Assembly (NCBI RefSeq): GCF_036075115.1
Contig: NZ_CP107958.1
Location: forward strand, 1,116,001-1,180,000
Source: Streptomyces sp. NBC_00377
Lineage (GTDB): Bacteria; Actinomycetota; Actinomycetes; Streptomycetales; Streptomycetaceae
DNA: 64,000 bases
Reading direction: 5' to 3'
Shown here piece by piece: positions 43,158-52,284 of this stretch. Within the stretch, counting starts at the first letter, position 1. The number at the start of each line of letters is the position of its first letter. Both the position numbers and the translations under genes were made by a program. The notes beneath the pieces are model-generated. The model ran no database searches. It was not told the origin of the DNA and saw only the letters and a list, made by a program, of their open reading frames with translations.

Positions 43158-44303
43158 ATGCCCAGTTTCCCCAGCCGAAGGCGCCTGCTCACCACCGGAG
43201 CCGGTGCCGCCCTCGGCCTCGGTGCCCTCGGCGCCGCCCCCGCCCCGGCAGCCGCGTCCTCGGCGCCGACCGCTCCCCGTCGGGCCTCCGGCGCCGAGGA
43301 GACCAGGTCGCTCGACGAGCTGTACCGGGCCGCGCTCGCGGAAGGGGGCAAGCTCGTCATCTACGCCGGCGGGGACACCCCGACCCAGCAGGACGGCACC
43401 AAGGCCGCCTTCCTGAAAGCCTTCCCCGGCATCGACCTCACCCTGGTCGTGGACTACAGCAAGTACCACGACGTCCGCGTCGACAACCAGTTCGCGACCC
43501 GCACCCTCGTCCCCGACGTCGTGCAGCTCCAGACCCTTCAGGACTTCGAGCGCTGGAAGTCCCAGGGCCGGCTGCTGCACTACAAGCCGGCCGGGTTCTC
43601 CAAGGTGTACGACGGTTTCAAGGACCCGCAGGGCGCCTGGGTCGCGATCGGCGCGATCGCGTTCAGCTTCATGTACGGGACGGCAGCGGTCGGTTCGGAC
43701 GCCCCGCGCACCCCGCTGGATCTGGTCGACGCCAAGTGGAGGGGGCGGATCGCCTCGTCCTTCCCGCACGACGACGACGCGGTCCTCTACCTGTACTCGC
43801 TGTACGTCAAGCACTACGGCTGGGACTGGGTGGCGAAGCTCGCCGCCCAGGACGTGCGGTTCGCGCGCGGCAGCAACTCCCCCGGGGAGGCCGTGCGTGC
43901 CGGCACCCACGCGATCGGCGTCGGTGGCTCGGGCTCGCCCCTGTCGACCGGCCCGGTGAGGTTCGTCGCGTCGGACAGCACTCCCTTCATGGCCTGGGGC
44001 CAGCGAGCGGCGATCCTCAAGGCGGCCAGGAACACCACGGCCGCCCGGCTCTACCTCAACTGGCAGTTGTCCACCGCCACGCAGCAGAACTCCTTCAACG
44101 GCTGGTCGGTGCGCACCGACATCACTCCCCCGGCCGGTCTGAAGCCGATCTGGGAGTACGCCAACGCCAACGTCGACGGCTTCCCGCGCTTCATGTCCGA
44201 CCGTGCCGAGGTGGAGCGGCTGAAGCAGACGTTCGCCCTGTACTTCGGTGAGGTGAAGGGCGACCCGACGCCGGGCACGCTCGGTCTGCACCCGGGGGCG
44301 TGA
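43158..44303 (+). CDS. Orphan extracellular solute-binding protein (ferric-iron/organic-anion type)
   Basis: A 381-residue exported protein. The N-terminus SRRRLLTTGAGAALGLGALG is a Tat-type signal peptide, and no lipobox Cys is present. The mature part belongs to the AfuA/FbpA-like solute-binding proteins (GGKLVIYAGGDTP, FPGIDLTLVVDYS, WRGRIASSFPHDDDA). No permease or ATPase gene accompanies it. A histidine kinase and response regulator follow 94 bp downstream, so it may act as a sensor co-receptor rather than a transporter part (inference). ATG 43158 is supported by position of the signal peptide; the ribosome site is weak. Confidence 0.87.
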   Translation: MPSFPSRRRLLTTGAGAALGLGALGAAPAPAAASSAPTAPRRASGAEETRSLDELYRAALAEGGKLVIYAGGDTPTQQDGTKAAFLKAFPGIDLTLVVDYSKYHDVRVDNQFATRTLVPDVVQLQTLQDFERWKSQGRLLHYKPAGFSKVYDGFKDPQGAWVAIGAIAFSFMYGTAAVGSDAPRTPLDLVDAKWRGRIASSFPHDDDAVLYLYSLYVKHYGWDWVAKLAAQDVRFARGSNSPGEAVRAGTHAIGVGGSGSPLSTGPVRFVASDSTPFMAWGQRAAILKAARNTTAARLYLNWQLSTATQQNSFNGWSVRTDITPPAGLKPIWEYANANVDGFPRFMSDRAEVERLKQTFALYFGEVKGDPTPGTLGLHPGA

Positions 44304-44396
44304 CGGAGGGCGCCCGTCGCCCTCACACCCTCCCTACAGTCAACGGATAGACTCGCGACCCCTGTTCGAACGGATCATCCTCCGAGGGGTTCCGCC

Positions 44397-45650
44397 GTGT
44401 CCGACCTTGCTCCCGTCCCTTCCTCCACGAGGACCGCCGGCGGGAGCCGGTCGGCGTTGGACCACGTCTCCCATCTGACGTTCTTCCTCGTCCTCGGTGC
44501 CGGGCTGGTCCGGCTGGCCCAGCTGAGGATCGGGCTGTGCTGGGAGATGGTGACCGTCAGCGGGCTGCTCGCGGTCGTCTACGCGTGCGGGCCGGCCGCC
44601 GGGGCGCGGCTCGGACGGTACGCGCGGCCGGTGTGGGTCGGGGCGCTGCTGGCGCTGTGGACCGCCCTCGTCCTCCTGGCCCCCGGGTCACTGACCGCCG
44701 CTTACATGTGGTGCGCGCTGCCGTTGGCCTGCGCGGCGCTGCGGGTGCTCGGCCCCCGGGCGGCCGGGGTGGCCGTGGCCGTGCTCACCCTGATCCTCGC
44801 CGCTCAGCTCAAGCGCAGCGCCGATCAGTTCGACCTGGAGTTCGTGCTGATCCCGGTGGCCGCCGTGTGGGGCACCGTGGCCCTCTACCGCGGCCAGCAA
44901 CACGACGCCGCGCAACGGCTGCGGCTCGTCGAGGAGTTGCGGGGCACCCGGGACGTTCTGGCCCGGCAGCAGCGGCAGGCCGGTGTGCTGACGGAGCGGG
45001 CCCGGATCGCCCGTGATCTGCACGACACCCTGGCCCAGGAGCTCGCGGGCGGCGTCATGCTGCTCCAGGCGGTCGAACGGGACTGGGAGGCCCGTCCGGA
45101 CGTGGCCCGCACCCGGGTCCGGGCCGTCGCCGACGGTCTGCACGCCAACCTCGTGGAGACCCGCAGGATCATTCGGGACCTGACGCCTTCGGCCGTGGAC
45201 GAGGCCGGTCTCGAGGGTGCGCTGCGGCTGCTGTGCGCCCGGGCGGAGGCGGAGGGGGCGGCGACCCGCGTACGGTTCCGCTCGCTGGGCGCGCCCCGCC
45301 CCGTCGTGGACGGCTCGACGGCCGCGACCCTGTTCCGGGTGGCCCAGAGCACCCTGGCCAACGTGCGCGAGCACTCCCGGGCGGTGAACGTCATGGTGAC
45401 CCTGCACGGCCACGCCGACCGGGTGGAACTCGAAGTGCGCGACGACGGCACCGGGTTCGAGGCGGGAGCCGGCGCTCCCGGTCAGGACCGCGGGTTCGGG
45501 CTTCCGGCGGCCCGGGCGCGGCTGCGTGAGTGCGGCGGCGATCTGGAGGTCGGCAGCGTGCCGGGCCGGGGCACCTCGGTGCGGGCCACGGTGCCCGCGA
45601 CGTCCGCCTCCCGGCCGGCCGGAGTGCCGAGCGCGGTGGCCGTGCGGTGA
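44397..45650 (+). CDS. Sensor histidine kinase (NarL/DesK class)
   Basis: A 417-residue membrane kinase. Four to five hydrophobic segments occupy residues ~20-150 without a large extracellular domain. The HisKA_3 dimerisation box ERARIARDLHDTLAQELAGG carries the phospho-accepting His. The HATPase has an N-box around LANVREHSRAVNVMV and G-box DDGTGFEAG. The stop overlaps the response regulator start (GTGA). With so little extracellular sequence, signal input may come through the membrane or through the exported solute-binding protein upstream. Confidence 0.93.
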   Translation: MSDLAPVPSSTRTAGGSRSALDHVSHLTFFLVLGAGLVRLAQLRIGLCWEMVTVSGLLAVVYACGPAAGARLGRYARPVWVGALLALWTALVLLAPGSLTAAYMWCALPLACAALRVLGPRAAGVAVAVLTLILAAQLKRSADQFDLEFVLIPVAAVWGTVALYRGQQHDAAQRLRLVEELRGTRDVLARQQRQAGVLTERARIARDLHDTLAQELAGGVMLLQAVERDWEARPDVARTRVRAVADGLHANLVETRRIIRDLTPSAVDEAGLEGALRLLCARAEAEGAATRVRFRSLGAPRPVVDGSTAATLFRVAQSTLANVREHSRAVNVMVTLHGHADRVELEVRDDGTGFEAGAGAPGQDRGFGLPAARARLRECGGDLEVGSVPGRGTSVRATVPATSASRPAGVPSAVAVR

Positions 45651-46294
45651 CCGGCTCTCCGTTGCGTCTGCTGCTCGCGGACGACCATGCGGTCGTCCGG
45701 GCGGGGCTGCGCGCGCTGCTGGAGGGCGAGCCGGACCTGGCGGTGGTCGGCGAGGCGGGCACCGGGGAGGAGGCCGTCCGGCTGGCGGCGCAGCTCGTCC
45801 CGGACGTGGTGTTGATGGACCTGCGGTTCGCCGGTGACGGAGCCTCGGTGGACGGCGTCGAGGCCGTGCGTCGGCTCGCCGTCGCAGCCCCGGGGGTACC
45901 CGTGGTGATGCTGACGAGTTTCTCGGGCCGGGCCGACGTCGTGCGGGCGCTCGAAGCGGGGGCGCGGGGCTATGTCCTCAAGGCGGGACCGCCCCGGGAA
46001 CTGTTTCGGGCCGTGCGCGGCGCGGCCGTCGGGGCGCTCGGGCTGGCCTCCGCGGTGGTGGGCGACCTCGTCGGCCAAGTGCCTGACCCGGAGCGGCAGT
46101 TGAGCGGGCGGGAGGTGGAGGTGGTGCGGCTGCTGGCCGACGGGCTGAGCAACCGCTCGATCGCCGAGGCCCTGTTCCTGAGCGAGGCGACGGTCAAGAC
46201 GCACCTGGTGCGCGTCTACCGCAAGCTGGGTGTGGACAACCGGGCGGGAGCCGTGTCGGAGGCAGTGCGCAGGGGGCTGCTGGATCTCGCGTGA
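45647..46294 (+). CDS. LuxR/NarL-type response regulator
   Basis: A 215-residue regulator. The receiver domain has the acidic pair in LLADDHAVVRAG and the phosphorylated Asp in DVVLMDLRF. The C-terminal HTH is LSGREVEVVRLLADGLSNRS to TVKTHLVRVYRKLGV. GTG 45647 overlaps the kinase stop, so they form one two-component pair. A bidirectional hairpin follows. Confidence 0.94.
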   Translation: MTGSPLRLLLADDHAVVRAGLRALLEGEPDLAVVGEAGTGEEAVRLAAQLVPDVVLMDLRFAGDGASVDGVEAVRRLAVAAPGVPVVMLTSFSGRADVVRALEAGARGYVLKAGPPRELFRAVRGAAVGALGLASAVVGDLVGQVPDPERQLSGREVEVVRLLADGLSNRSIAEALFLSEATVKTHLVRVYRKLGVDNRAGAVSEAVRRGLLDLA

Positions 46295-46299
46295 GACAT

Positions 46300-46335
46300 C
46301 CGGACGGGGCGCCCGGCGTGCGGGGCCCCGTCCGG
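46300..46335. terminator. Bidirectional terminator
   Basis: CCGGACGGGGC (46300-46310) and GCCCCGTCCGG (46325-46335) form a perfect 11-bp stem between the convergent response-regulator and MFS genes. Confidence 0.7.
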
Positions 46336-46340
46336 GCGGG

Positions 46341-47798
46341 TCAGACCTTGGCCTGCTCGGGTGCGGCGGCCTGGTCGGGCGTGTCCTCGCCGGCCGGCGA
46401 CGTGCGGGCGGCGGGGATGACGGCGGCGATGCCCGCGGAGATCAGGGCGAGTCCGCCGCCGACCAGGAGCGCGGTGCGGAACCCGGCCTCGGAGGCGAGG
46501 GTGTGACCGCCCATGGTCGTCGTCATCTGGGAGAGGATCACGCCGATGACGGCGGAGCCGATGGATGTGCCTAGCGACCGCATCAGGGTGTTGAAACCGT
46601 TGGCCGCGGCGGTCTCCGTGATCGGGGCCGAGCTCATGATCAGGGCCGGCATGGCGCCGTAGGCGAGGCCCACACCGCTGCTGGTGATGATCGTGACCAC
46701 CATGACGCCCCAGGCCGAGCCGATCAGACCCATCGAGGCGAAGTAGCCGGCGGCCAGCACCAGGGTGCCGCAGACCAGCGTGAACTTCGGGCCGCGGGCG
46801 TTGGTGAGCTTTCCGCCGAGCGGGGAGACCAGCATCATCATCAGACCGCCGGGCGCGATCCACAGGCCGGCCGCGAGCATCGACTGACCGAGGCCGTAGC
46901 CGGTGGCCTCCGGGAACTGGAGCAGCTGCGGCATGACCAGCATGCTCGCGTACATGCCGAAGCCGACGAAGATCGAGGCCACGTTGGTCAGGAGCACCCG
47001 GGGGCGGGCCGTGGTGCGCAGGTCGACCAGCGGGTCGGTGGTGCGCACCTCCCACACGCCCCAGCCGGCCAGTGCCACCACGGCGACGGTGAACAGGCCG
47101 AGGGTGGTGCCCGAGGCCCAGCCCCAGTCGGCGCCCTTGGAGACCGCGAGCAGCAGCGAGACCAGGCCGACGCCGAGGCCGAGCGCGCCGGGCAGGTCGA
47201 AGCGCTGGCCCTTGGCGCCGGCGGGGACGTCCGGGACGAGCAGATGGATCAGAACGGCGACGACGACGGCCAGGACTGCCGAGCCCCAGAACAGCACGCG
47301 CCAGTTCGCGTACTGGGCGACCGCGGCGGCCAGCGGCAGGCCGATGGCGCCGCCGATGCCCATGGAGGCGCTGACCAGCGCGATGGAGCCGCTGAGCTTC
47401 TCGGCCGGTACGACGTCGCGCAGCAGTGCGATCCCGAGGGGCACCATCCCCATGCCCATGCCCTGAAGACCGCGTCCGACGATCATGGTCACGACGTCGG
47501 AGGCGAACGCGCACACCACCGACCCCACGATCAGCGGCACGGAGCAGGCGAGCAGCATCCGGCGCTTGCCGACCAGGTCGCCGAGGCGGCCGACGACCGG
47601 CACGCACACGGCGGCCACCAGCAGGGTGACCGTGATCACCCAGGCGGCGTTCGAGGACGAGGTGTCCAGGATCTGCGGCAGCTCGGCGATGAGCGGGGTG
47701 ACCAGGGTCTGCATGATCGCCGCGGTGGTACCGGCGAAGGCCAGCGTGGCGATCACGGCGCCCGGGCGGGCCGTGGGTGGGAGAGCGGGGGCGCCCAT
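46341..47798 (-). CDS. MFS drug exporter (DHA2, 14-TM type)
   Basis: A 485-residue major facilitator with about 14 hydrophobic segments. Motif A appears as GRLGDLVGKRRMLL and motif C-like glycines in SMGIGGAIGLPLAAAV, typical of EmrB/QacA-type proton-driven exporters. ATG 47798 follows GAGGAG at 5 nt. It is divergent from a MarR gene with a large inverted repeat between, so repression by MarR and release by a drug or antibiotic is likely. Confidence 0.93.
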   Translation of the reverse strand: MGAPALPPTARPGAVIATLAFAGTTAAIMQTLVTPLIAELPQILDTSSSNAAWVITVTLLVAAVCVPVVGRLGDLVGKRRMLLACSVPLIVGSVVCAFASDVVTMIVGRGLQGMGMGMVPLGIALLRDVVPAEKLSGSIALVSASMGIGGAIGLPLAAAVAQYANWRVLFWGSAVLAVVVAVLIHLLVPDVPAGAKGQRFDLPGALGLGVGLVSLLLAVSKGADWGWASGTTLGLFTVAVVALAGWGVWEVRTTDPLVDLRTTARPRVLLTNVASIFVGFGMYASMLVMPQLLQFPEATGYGLGQSMLAAGLWIAPGGLMMMLVSPLGGKLTNARGPKFTLVCGTLVLAAGYFASMGLIGSAWGVMVVTIITSSGVGLAYGAMPALIMSSAPITETAAANGFNTLMRSLGTSIGSAVIGVILSQMTTTMGGHTLASEAGFRTALLVGGGLALISAGIAAVIPAARTSPAGEDTPDQAAAPEQAKV

Positions 47799-47865
47799 GG
47801 GACTCCTCGACGTGGAGGTGGTGAAGGATCCGCGCACAGGTCTGCGCGAAGGAACGACCTGAAGG

Positions 47866-47900
47866 ATGTGCATCGTACATGTCTTATGTATCGAGCACAT
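47866..47900. promoter_or_regulatory. Candidate MarR operator
   Basis: ATGTGCATCGTACAT (47866-47880) and ATGTATCGAGCACAT (47886-47900) are inverted copies with 11 of 15 matches, separated by 5 bp. The A+T-rich arms stand out in this GC-rich DNA and lie between the divergent MFS and MarR genes. Confidence 0.6.
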
Positions 47901-47965
47901 GCTGTGGTCGTTGCACAGTGGTGTGCCAGGATGGTGCGGGCGCACGGAAGCAGGAGGTCGGGCAC

Positions 47966-48421
47966 ATGGAGTCGCCGACGCACGAGGTCGAGTACGAGCA
48001 GATGCTGCTCAGCCGTCACACGTTCCTGAACCAGCGGGGCGGCCGCCGCAACAACAGCCTCATGGAGCGCAGCGCCTACATCCTGCTGAGCCGGATCCGG
48101 GTGCAGGGACCCATGTCGATCGGTGAGCTCAGTGACGCCTTCGGCCTGGACGCCTCCACCCTGAACCGGCAGACGGCGGCGGCGGTGCGGGCGGGTCTCA
48201 TCGAGCGGATCCCCGACCCGGAGGGCGGGATGGCCCGCAAGTTCCGGCTCACGGACGAGGGCACGCGCCTGCTGGACTCCGAGCGCGAGGGCATCGTGGA
48301 GATCCTGGACCAGGTGATGACCGACTGGCCGGACGACGACATCGCCGCCTTCGCGGAGTACCTGCGGCGCTTCAACTACGGCATCGAGGCCATCGGCGGG
48401 CGCCCCTGGCCCCGCCCCTGA
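47966..48421 (+). CDS. MarR-family transcriptional regulator
   Basis: A 151-residue winged-helix regulator (LLSRIRVQGPMSIGELSDAF, LDASTLNRQTAAAVRAGLIE, and wing residues ARKFRLTDEGTRLL). I chose ATG 47966, preceded by AGGAGG; the open frame extends upstream but covers the operator region. It most likely represses the divergent MFS exporter and itself. Confidence 0.92.
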   Translation: MESPTHEVEYEQMLLSRHTFLNQRGGRRNNSLMERSAYILLSRIRVQGPMSIGELSDAFGLDASTLNRQTAAAVRAGLIERIPDPEGGMARKFRLTDEGTRLLDSEREGIVEILDQVMTDWPDDDIAAFAEYLRRFNYGIEAIGGRPWPRP

Positions 48422-48726
48422 CGGCGGATCCCGGCGGGCCCGTCGCGCGCGGCGGGGCAGCGGCCCCCCGGGACGGCGGCCGGGTCAGCTGCGGGTCCTG
48501 GTGACCCGCACCATGGAACCGGCTGCTGGGCGCCCGAGCACGGCGCTGACGCCGGTGTCCCGGCGAGCGCGACCAGTCGGGGCCTGCGGGTGAGGAAGGC
48601 CAGGTTATGGCGGTCACCTCTGCTGCCGCGGCCTTGCGTCCGGCGCCGTCGGACGGGAGGCGGGCACCCTTCGGCAACGCGGTGAAGCGGCTCGCCGGCG
48701 CGCGCTGTCGGCGGCGAGGCCGTGCG
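48422..48726. other. Gene-free stretch with a small hairpin and possible gene scrap
   Basis: GCGGGTC/GACCCGC (about 48489-48507) forms a 7-bp stem. The minus strand could encode a short C-terminal scrap, VSAVLGRPAAGSMVRVTRTR, ending at 48485, with a further piece in another frame, but no family is recognised. Nothing else is seen. Confidence 0.3.
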
Positions 48727-49206
48727 CTACGGCACCGTGGGCGCCGCGGACGGGCCCGCGCCGCCCAGTTGCCGGATCGTCCCGCCGAGCGCGGGCCGGA
48801 ATCCCGAGAGCATCTTCGGCTGCGCGCTGACGACCCAGCGGGAGCCCACGAGGTACTGCCCTCCGTAGATGGCGGCGGCCTCGAGCCACGACTCCTTGTA
48901 CCGCTCCTCGGGGAAGGTGGTGATGAGGTAGTCGGCCTCCTGCGTGTGGCAGACGCCCTGGCGCAGCTCGTCCGCGTCGATGCGGATCTTGGCCGTGCAC
49001 CCGGTCAGGCCGGCGATCACCTCGACCTTCGCCGGCGCCACGACGCCGGCCGCGGGAGCCGCGGTGACGGTGGCCGCCGTGGGCGTGCCCTTCGCGACGC
49101 CGATGTCCTCCTCGGAGCCGCTGCACGCGGTGGTGAAGGTGAGCATGGCCAGGCTGCCGGCCAGTGCGGCACCGCGCACGAGGCGGGCCGTGGGCTGCTG
49201 AAGCAC
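48727..49206 (-). CDS. Small lipoprotein of unknown function
   Basis: A 159-residue exported lipoprotein. The signal peptide ends in LTFTTAC, giving a lipidated Cys near residue 28, followed by an Ala/Thr/Val linker and a C-terminal globular part with two further Cys (GCTAKIRIDADELRQGVC) that may form a disulfide. The end is VVSAQPKMLSGFRPALGG. GTG 49206 is preceded by GGAG at 6 nt; the longer frame lacks a ribosome site. No named family is recognised. It is divergent from the phosphatase gene. Confidence 0.8.
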   Translation of the reverse strand: MLQQPTARLVRGAALAGSLAMLTFTTACSGSEEDIGVAKGTPTAATVTAAPAAGVVAPAKVEVIAGLTGCTAKIRIDADELRQGVCHTQEADYLITTFPEERYKESWLEAAAIYGGQYLVGSRWVVSAQPKMLSGFRPALGGTIRQLGGAGPSAAPTVP

Positions 49207-49439
49207 GTACAACTCCGTAGTCGGCACTCTCCCCGTCACCTCCCGTGCGCCCGCGGGGACGCCTGTGGACGGGCTTCGGCAAGGGGTACGGGTGCAGGTG
49301 GACGCCCGTTCAGCCGTCGCCGTGGCACCGAGCGGTCCTGCTGCCGGAGCGGGCGGTCCCGCCGGGGAACGGGCTCGGCGCCCGTCAGGCAGGCGACTTG
49401 TCTAAGGTGAGAGGGAGCACCGCCTGCCCGGGAGTCCTC

Positions 49440-50561
49440 ATGACCGGTCCCCGTCGGAAGCGCCCCACCGACGTCAACGGCGCCATCGAGCCCCCGGGCA
49501 ACGCCGAGACGGTGGTCGGCGTGCTGTCGGTGACGGTGCTGGTGGAGGTCCTCGGCGTCCTGTCCGGTTCCGAGGTGTGGCTCCTGGGGCTCCTGGTCAT
49601 CCTGCCGGGCACGGCGTCGGCGCTGTGCACCGTCCAGCAGACGAGGTTCGTCGCCGCCTGGACCACCCTGTTCGTCAGTCTCACCCTGTTCCTGCGGGCC
49701 GGTGACGGCGGCCGGTGGCTGGACCGGGCCCTGCTGGTGCTGCTCACCCTCGCGCTGGGAGTCGTCTCCGTCTACGCCTGCCACCGGCGTATCGCACGCG
49801 AGCAGGAGATGCTGCGGCTGCGCTCCACCGCCGCCGCCATGCAGCGGCACATCCTGCACCCGCTGCCCCTGATCACCGACGACGTGCTGGTCAACGGGGT
49901 CTACGAGCCCGTGCAGGAGGACCGGCTCGTCGGCGGCGACATCTACGACGTGGTCGCCTCGCCCTGGGGCACGCGCGTGCTGATCGGAGACGTGCAGGGC
50001 AAGGGACTGGCCGCCGTGGGCGCCGCGTTCGCCGTGATCGGCGCCTTCCGTGAGGCGGCCCACCGGGAGCCCACGCTCACCGCGCTCGTCGACGCCCTGG
50101 ACGCCTCGGTCGTGCGGCACAACTCCTACGCCGAACAGAGCGGCGACGACGAGCGGTTCGTCACCGCGCTGATCATCGGCGTGGACACGGGTTCGGAGGC
50201 GCAGGTCGTCAACTGCGGGCACATTCCGCCCTGGCTGCTGCACGAGGGCGCCGTCACCGTCCCGGCGGTGGACTCCGGCGTCCCGCTCGGGCTCGGAGAG
50301 CTCGCCATCGAGCCCACCACGGTGGACTGGTTCGCGTTCCCGGCCGGGGCGACGCTCCTGCTGAGCACCGACGGCCTCACCGAGACCCGCGCCCACGACG
50401 GCACGTTCTACCCGGTCGACGAGCGGCTGATGAAGCACCTCGACCTCTCCCCCACCGAGCTGCCCCTCGCGCTGCACGAGGACGCCCGCGCTTTCGCCGG
50501 ACACGACCGCCGCCAGGACGACGTCGCCGTGCTGACCGTGCGCCGGTCACCGCGGTACTGA
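49440..50561 (+). CDS. Membrane-bound SpoIIE/RsbU-type serine/threonine phosphatase
   Basis: A 373-residue protein with four membrane segments in residues ~25-115 (VVGVLSVTVLVEVLGVL, VWLLGLLVILPGTASAL and on). A linker with the RsbU-like AAAMQRHILHPLP precedes a PP2C_2 domain carrying metal ligands in RLVGGDIYDVV, IGDVQGKG and DDVAVL. Such phosphatases act on anti-anti-sigma factors in stress and development pathways. GGGAG lies 5 nt before ATG 49440. No partner antagonist gene is adjacent. Confidence 0.93.
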   Translation: MTGPRRKRPTDVNGAIEPPGNAETVVGVLSVTVLVEVLGVLSGSEVWLLGLLVILPGTASALCTVQQTRFVAAWTTLFVSLTLFLRAGDGGRWLDRALLVLLTLALGVVSVYACHRRIAREQEMLRLRSTAAAMQRHILHPLPLITDDVLVNGVYEPVQEDRLVGGDIYDVVASPWGTRVLIGDVQGKGLAAVGAAFAVIGAFREAAHREPTLTALVDALDASVVRHNSYAEQSGDDERFVTALIIGVDTGSEAQVVNCGHIPPWLLHEGAVTVPAVDSGVPLGLGELAIEPTTVDWFAFPAGATLLLSTDGLTETRAHDGTFYPVDERLMKHLDLSPTELPLALHEDARAFAGHDRRQDDVAVLTVRRSPRY

Positions 50562-50644
50562 GCCGGCCGCGGCGGCGGACCACCGGGCCGGGCCCCCGCT
50601 TCGTCCCGGCCCCGGTCCACCACGCGCAGGTGGCGAGGGGCGGC

Positions 50645-52033
50645 TCAGGCCCAGGCGGTCGCCGCCACGAACGAGCTGTCCTGACGGAACAGGTCGGTGC
50701 CGTCCGGCTGTTCCACCCGCAGCTGGTAGTTGTAGTGGCGCAGGTAGTAGCCGGGGTAGTTGTACGACTCGAAGCGGACCGAGCCGCTCGCCGCGCCCGT
50801 GCGGGCGATGAACGTGGCGTCCCTCGCGAAGGTGGAGGTGCCGTCGTTGGGGTCGAAACGCCCCCGGAAGGAGTAGTGACGGAGGTAGTTGCCGGCGGCG
50901 TCGCGGAAGGAGTACGCGTTGGCGTCGGCGAGACCGGCCACCACGGTGAAGGTGGACGCCTGCTTCTCGGCGGTGCTGCTGGAGCTCGTCACCACGGGCA
51001 GGTTGAGCAGCGCGGACTGCTCCTGCCAGTAGCGGGTGGTGTAGTTGGCGGAGCGGAAGGAGCGGGTGGCGTTCTTCGTGAGGCTCGGGCCGCCGGTCAC
51101 CGTCTCCTTGATGACCGTGAAGTGCCGTGCCGTGCCCGAGATGCCCGGCAGTGCCTTGGGCGCGCTCCAGCTGGCGAAGGAGTCGTAGCTGTCGCTGTAG
51201 TAGTAGTTGCCGTCGCCGTAACCGTCGAAGAAGATCCGCCAGGCGCCGTTGTCGAGCTGGATGACCGACGGGCCCTCCCGGTAGCTGCCCCAGCCCGCCC
51301 AGTCGCCGGTCCTGGTGATCGTGTAGGGGCCGGCGAGGCTCGAAGCCGTGCCGTACTCGATGTACTTCGCCGTCTCGTTCTTCGTGAACGCGTGGTAGGT
51401 CGAGCCGGTCCTCACGATGCAGGTGTCGATGTGGTTCGCTCCGATGCCGGACAACGCGACCGGTGAACTCCAGCTGGTGAGGGCGGAGTTGGTGGCCTTC
51501 AGCAGATACGGGGTGAAGATCCACTCGTCGCTGGTCACCGAGCAGGACACGATGACGTTGACGCTGCCGTCGCTGTCGACGAACCACTCCGGCGCCCAGG
51601 CGCGGGAGAGGCCCGCGATCGGGACCGTGTAGTCGTACAGGAAGGTCCAGTTGACCCGGTCGGAGCTGCGGGCGAAGCCGATGGTGGTGCTGGCGTCCTG
51701 CCAGGTGTGGGTGGTGTAGGTGATGTAGTAGTAGCCGTTGGTGTGCTTGAAGACGCTCGCGTCGCGGATGCGGTTGGCCGGCGGGGTGTAGGCGGAGGAC
51801 TGCACCAGCCGGAAGTCGGTGGCGTCGTCGGACTGGTAGACGTTCACCGTTCCGTCATCACTGTTGAGGAACGGCACGATGGTGTAGCGCGTGGCCGATC
51901 CGGCGGCCGGCGCGGCGGCGAGGGCCGTGCCCAGCAGGCCGGGGGCCTCGCCGACCACCAGGGCCGCGACGGGCAGCGCGGCCATCGCGCGCAGCAGGGC
52001 ACGGCGGGACGGGGTGGAGGGACGTGTCGTCAT
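50645..52033 (-). CDS. Exported GH43-like arabinan-degrading enzyme with AbfB (CBM42) module
   Basis: A 462-residue secreted glycosidase. The signal peptide is Tat-like (SRRALLRAMAALPVAALVVG). Residues ~45-320 form a five-bladed GH43-type propeller (RIRDASVFKHTNGYYYITYT, WAPEWFVDSDGS, YREGPSVIQLDNG), with Asp/Glu residues in the expected places. Residues ~325-462 are an AbfB arabinose-binding domain (SFRDAAGNYLRHYSFRG, RFESYNYPGYYLRHYNYQLR). It probably acts on arabinan or arabinoxylan side chains. A 19-bp palindrome lies upstream at 52067. Confidence 0.9.
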   Translation of the reverse strand: MTTRPSTPSRRALLRAMAALPVAALVVGEAPGLLGTALAAAPAAGSATRYTIVPFLNSDDGTVNVYQSDDATDFRLVQSSAYTPPANRIRDASVFKHTNGYYYITYTTHTWQDASTTIGFARSSDRVNWTFLYDYTVPIAGLSRAWAPEWFVDSDGSVNVIVSCSVTSDEWIFTPYLLKATNSALTSWSSPVALSGIGANHIDTCIVRTGSTYHAFTKNETAKYIEYGTASSLAGPYTITRTGDWAGWGSYREGPSVIQLDNGAWRIFFDGYGDGNYYYSDSYDSFASWSAPKALPGISGTARHFTVIKETVTGGPSLTKNATRSFRSANYTTRYWQEQSALLNLPVVTSSSSTAEKQASTFTVVAGLADANAYSFRDAAGNYLRHYSFRGRFDPNDGTSTFARDATFIARTGAASGSVRFESYNYPGYYLRHYNYQLRVEQPDGTDLFRQDSSFVAATAWA

Positions 52034-52066
52034 TGGTGCGGCTCCCCTACGACTCAAGGTTCGAAA

Positions 52067-52085
52067 TTCCGAACGAAGTTCGGAA
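52067..52085. promoter_or_regulatory. Palindromic operator upstream of GH43 gene
   Basis: TTCCGAACGAAGTTCGGAA is a perfect 8-3-8 inverted repeat, 34 bp upstream of the GH43 start. It is the likely site of a sugar-responsive regulator encoded elsewhere. The rest of 52034-52284 holds the divergent promoters and no gene. Confidence 0.6.
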
Positions 52086-52284
52086 AGTCGATCAGAAGGT
52101 AGGGGCGAGGCAGGTACGCGTCAATCCTTTGCACAGGAACGGGCGATGCCTGTGGGACAGCTGTGGCGGAGGGGCGCCCGCTCCGCGGCGGACCACCGAG
52201 GCCCTCCCGCCCCGCGCGCCGTTCCGCCGTCCGGCCGCCAGAGGTTACCGTGCGGTAGACAACGTCGTTCCGGAGGTGCCCCGT

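Noticed and set aside
48372..48677. A 101-codon minus-strand frame downstream of the MarR gene
   Set aside because: It overlaps the MarR 3' end, has Arg/Pro/Ser/Gly-rich shadow composition and no ribosome site or domain.
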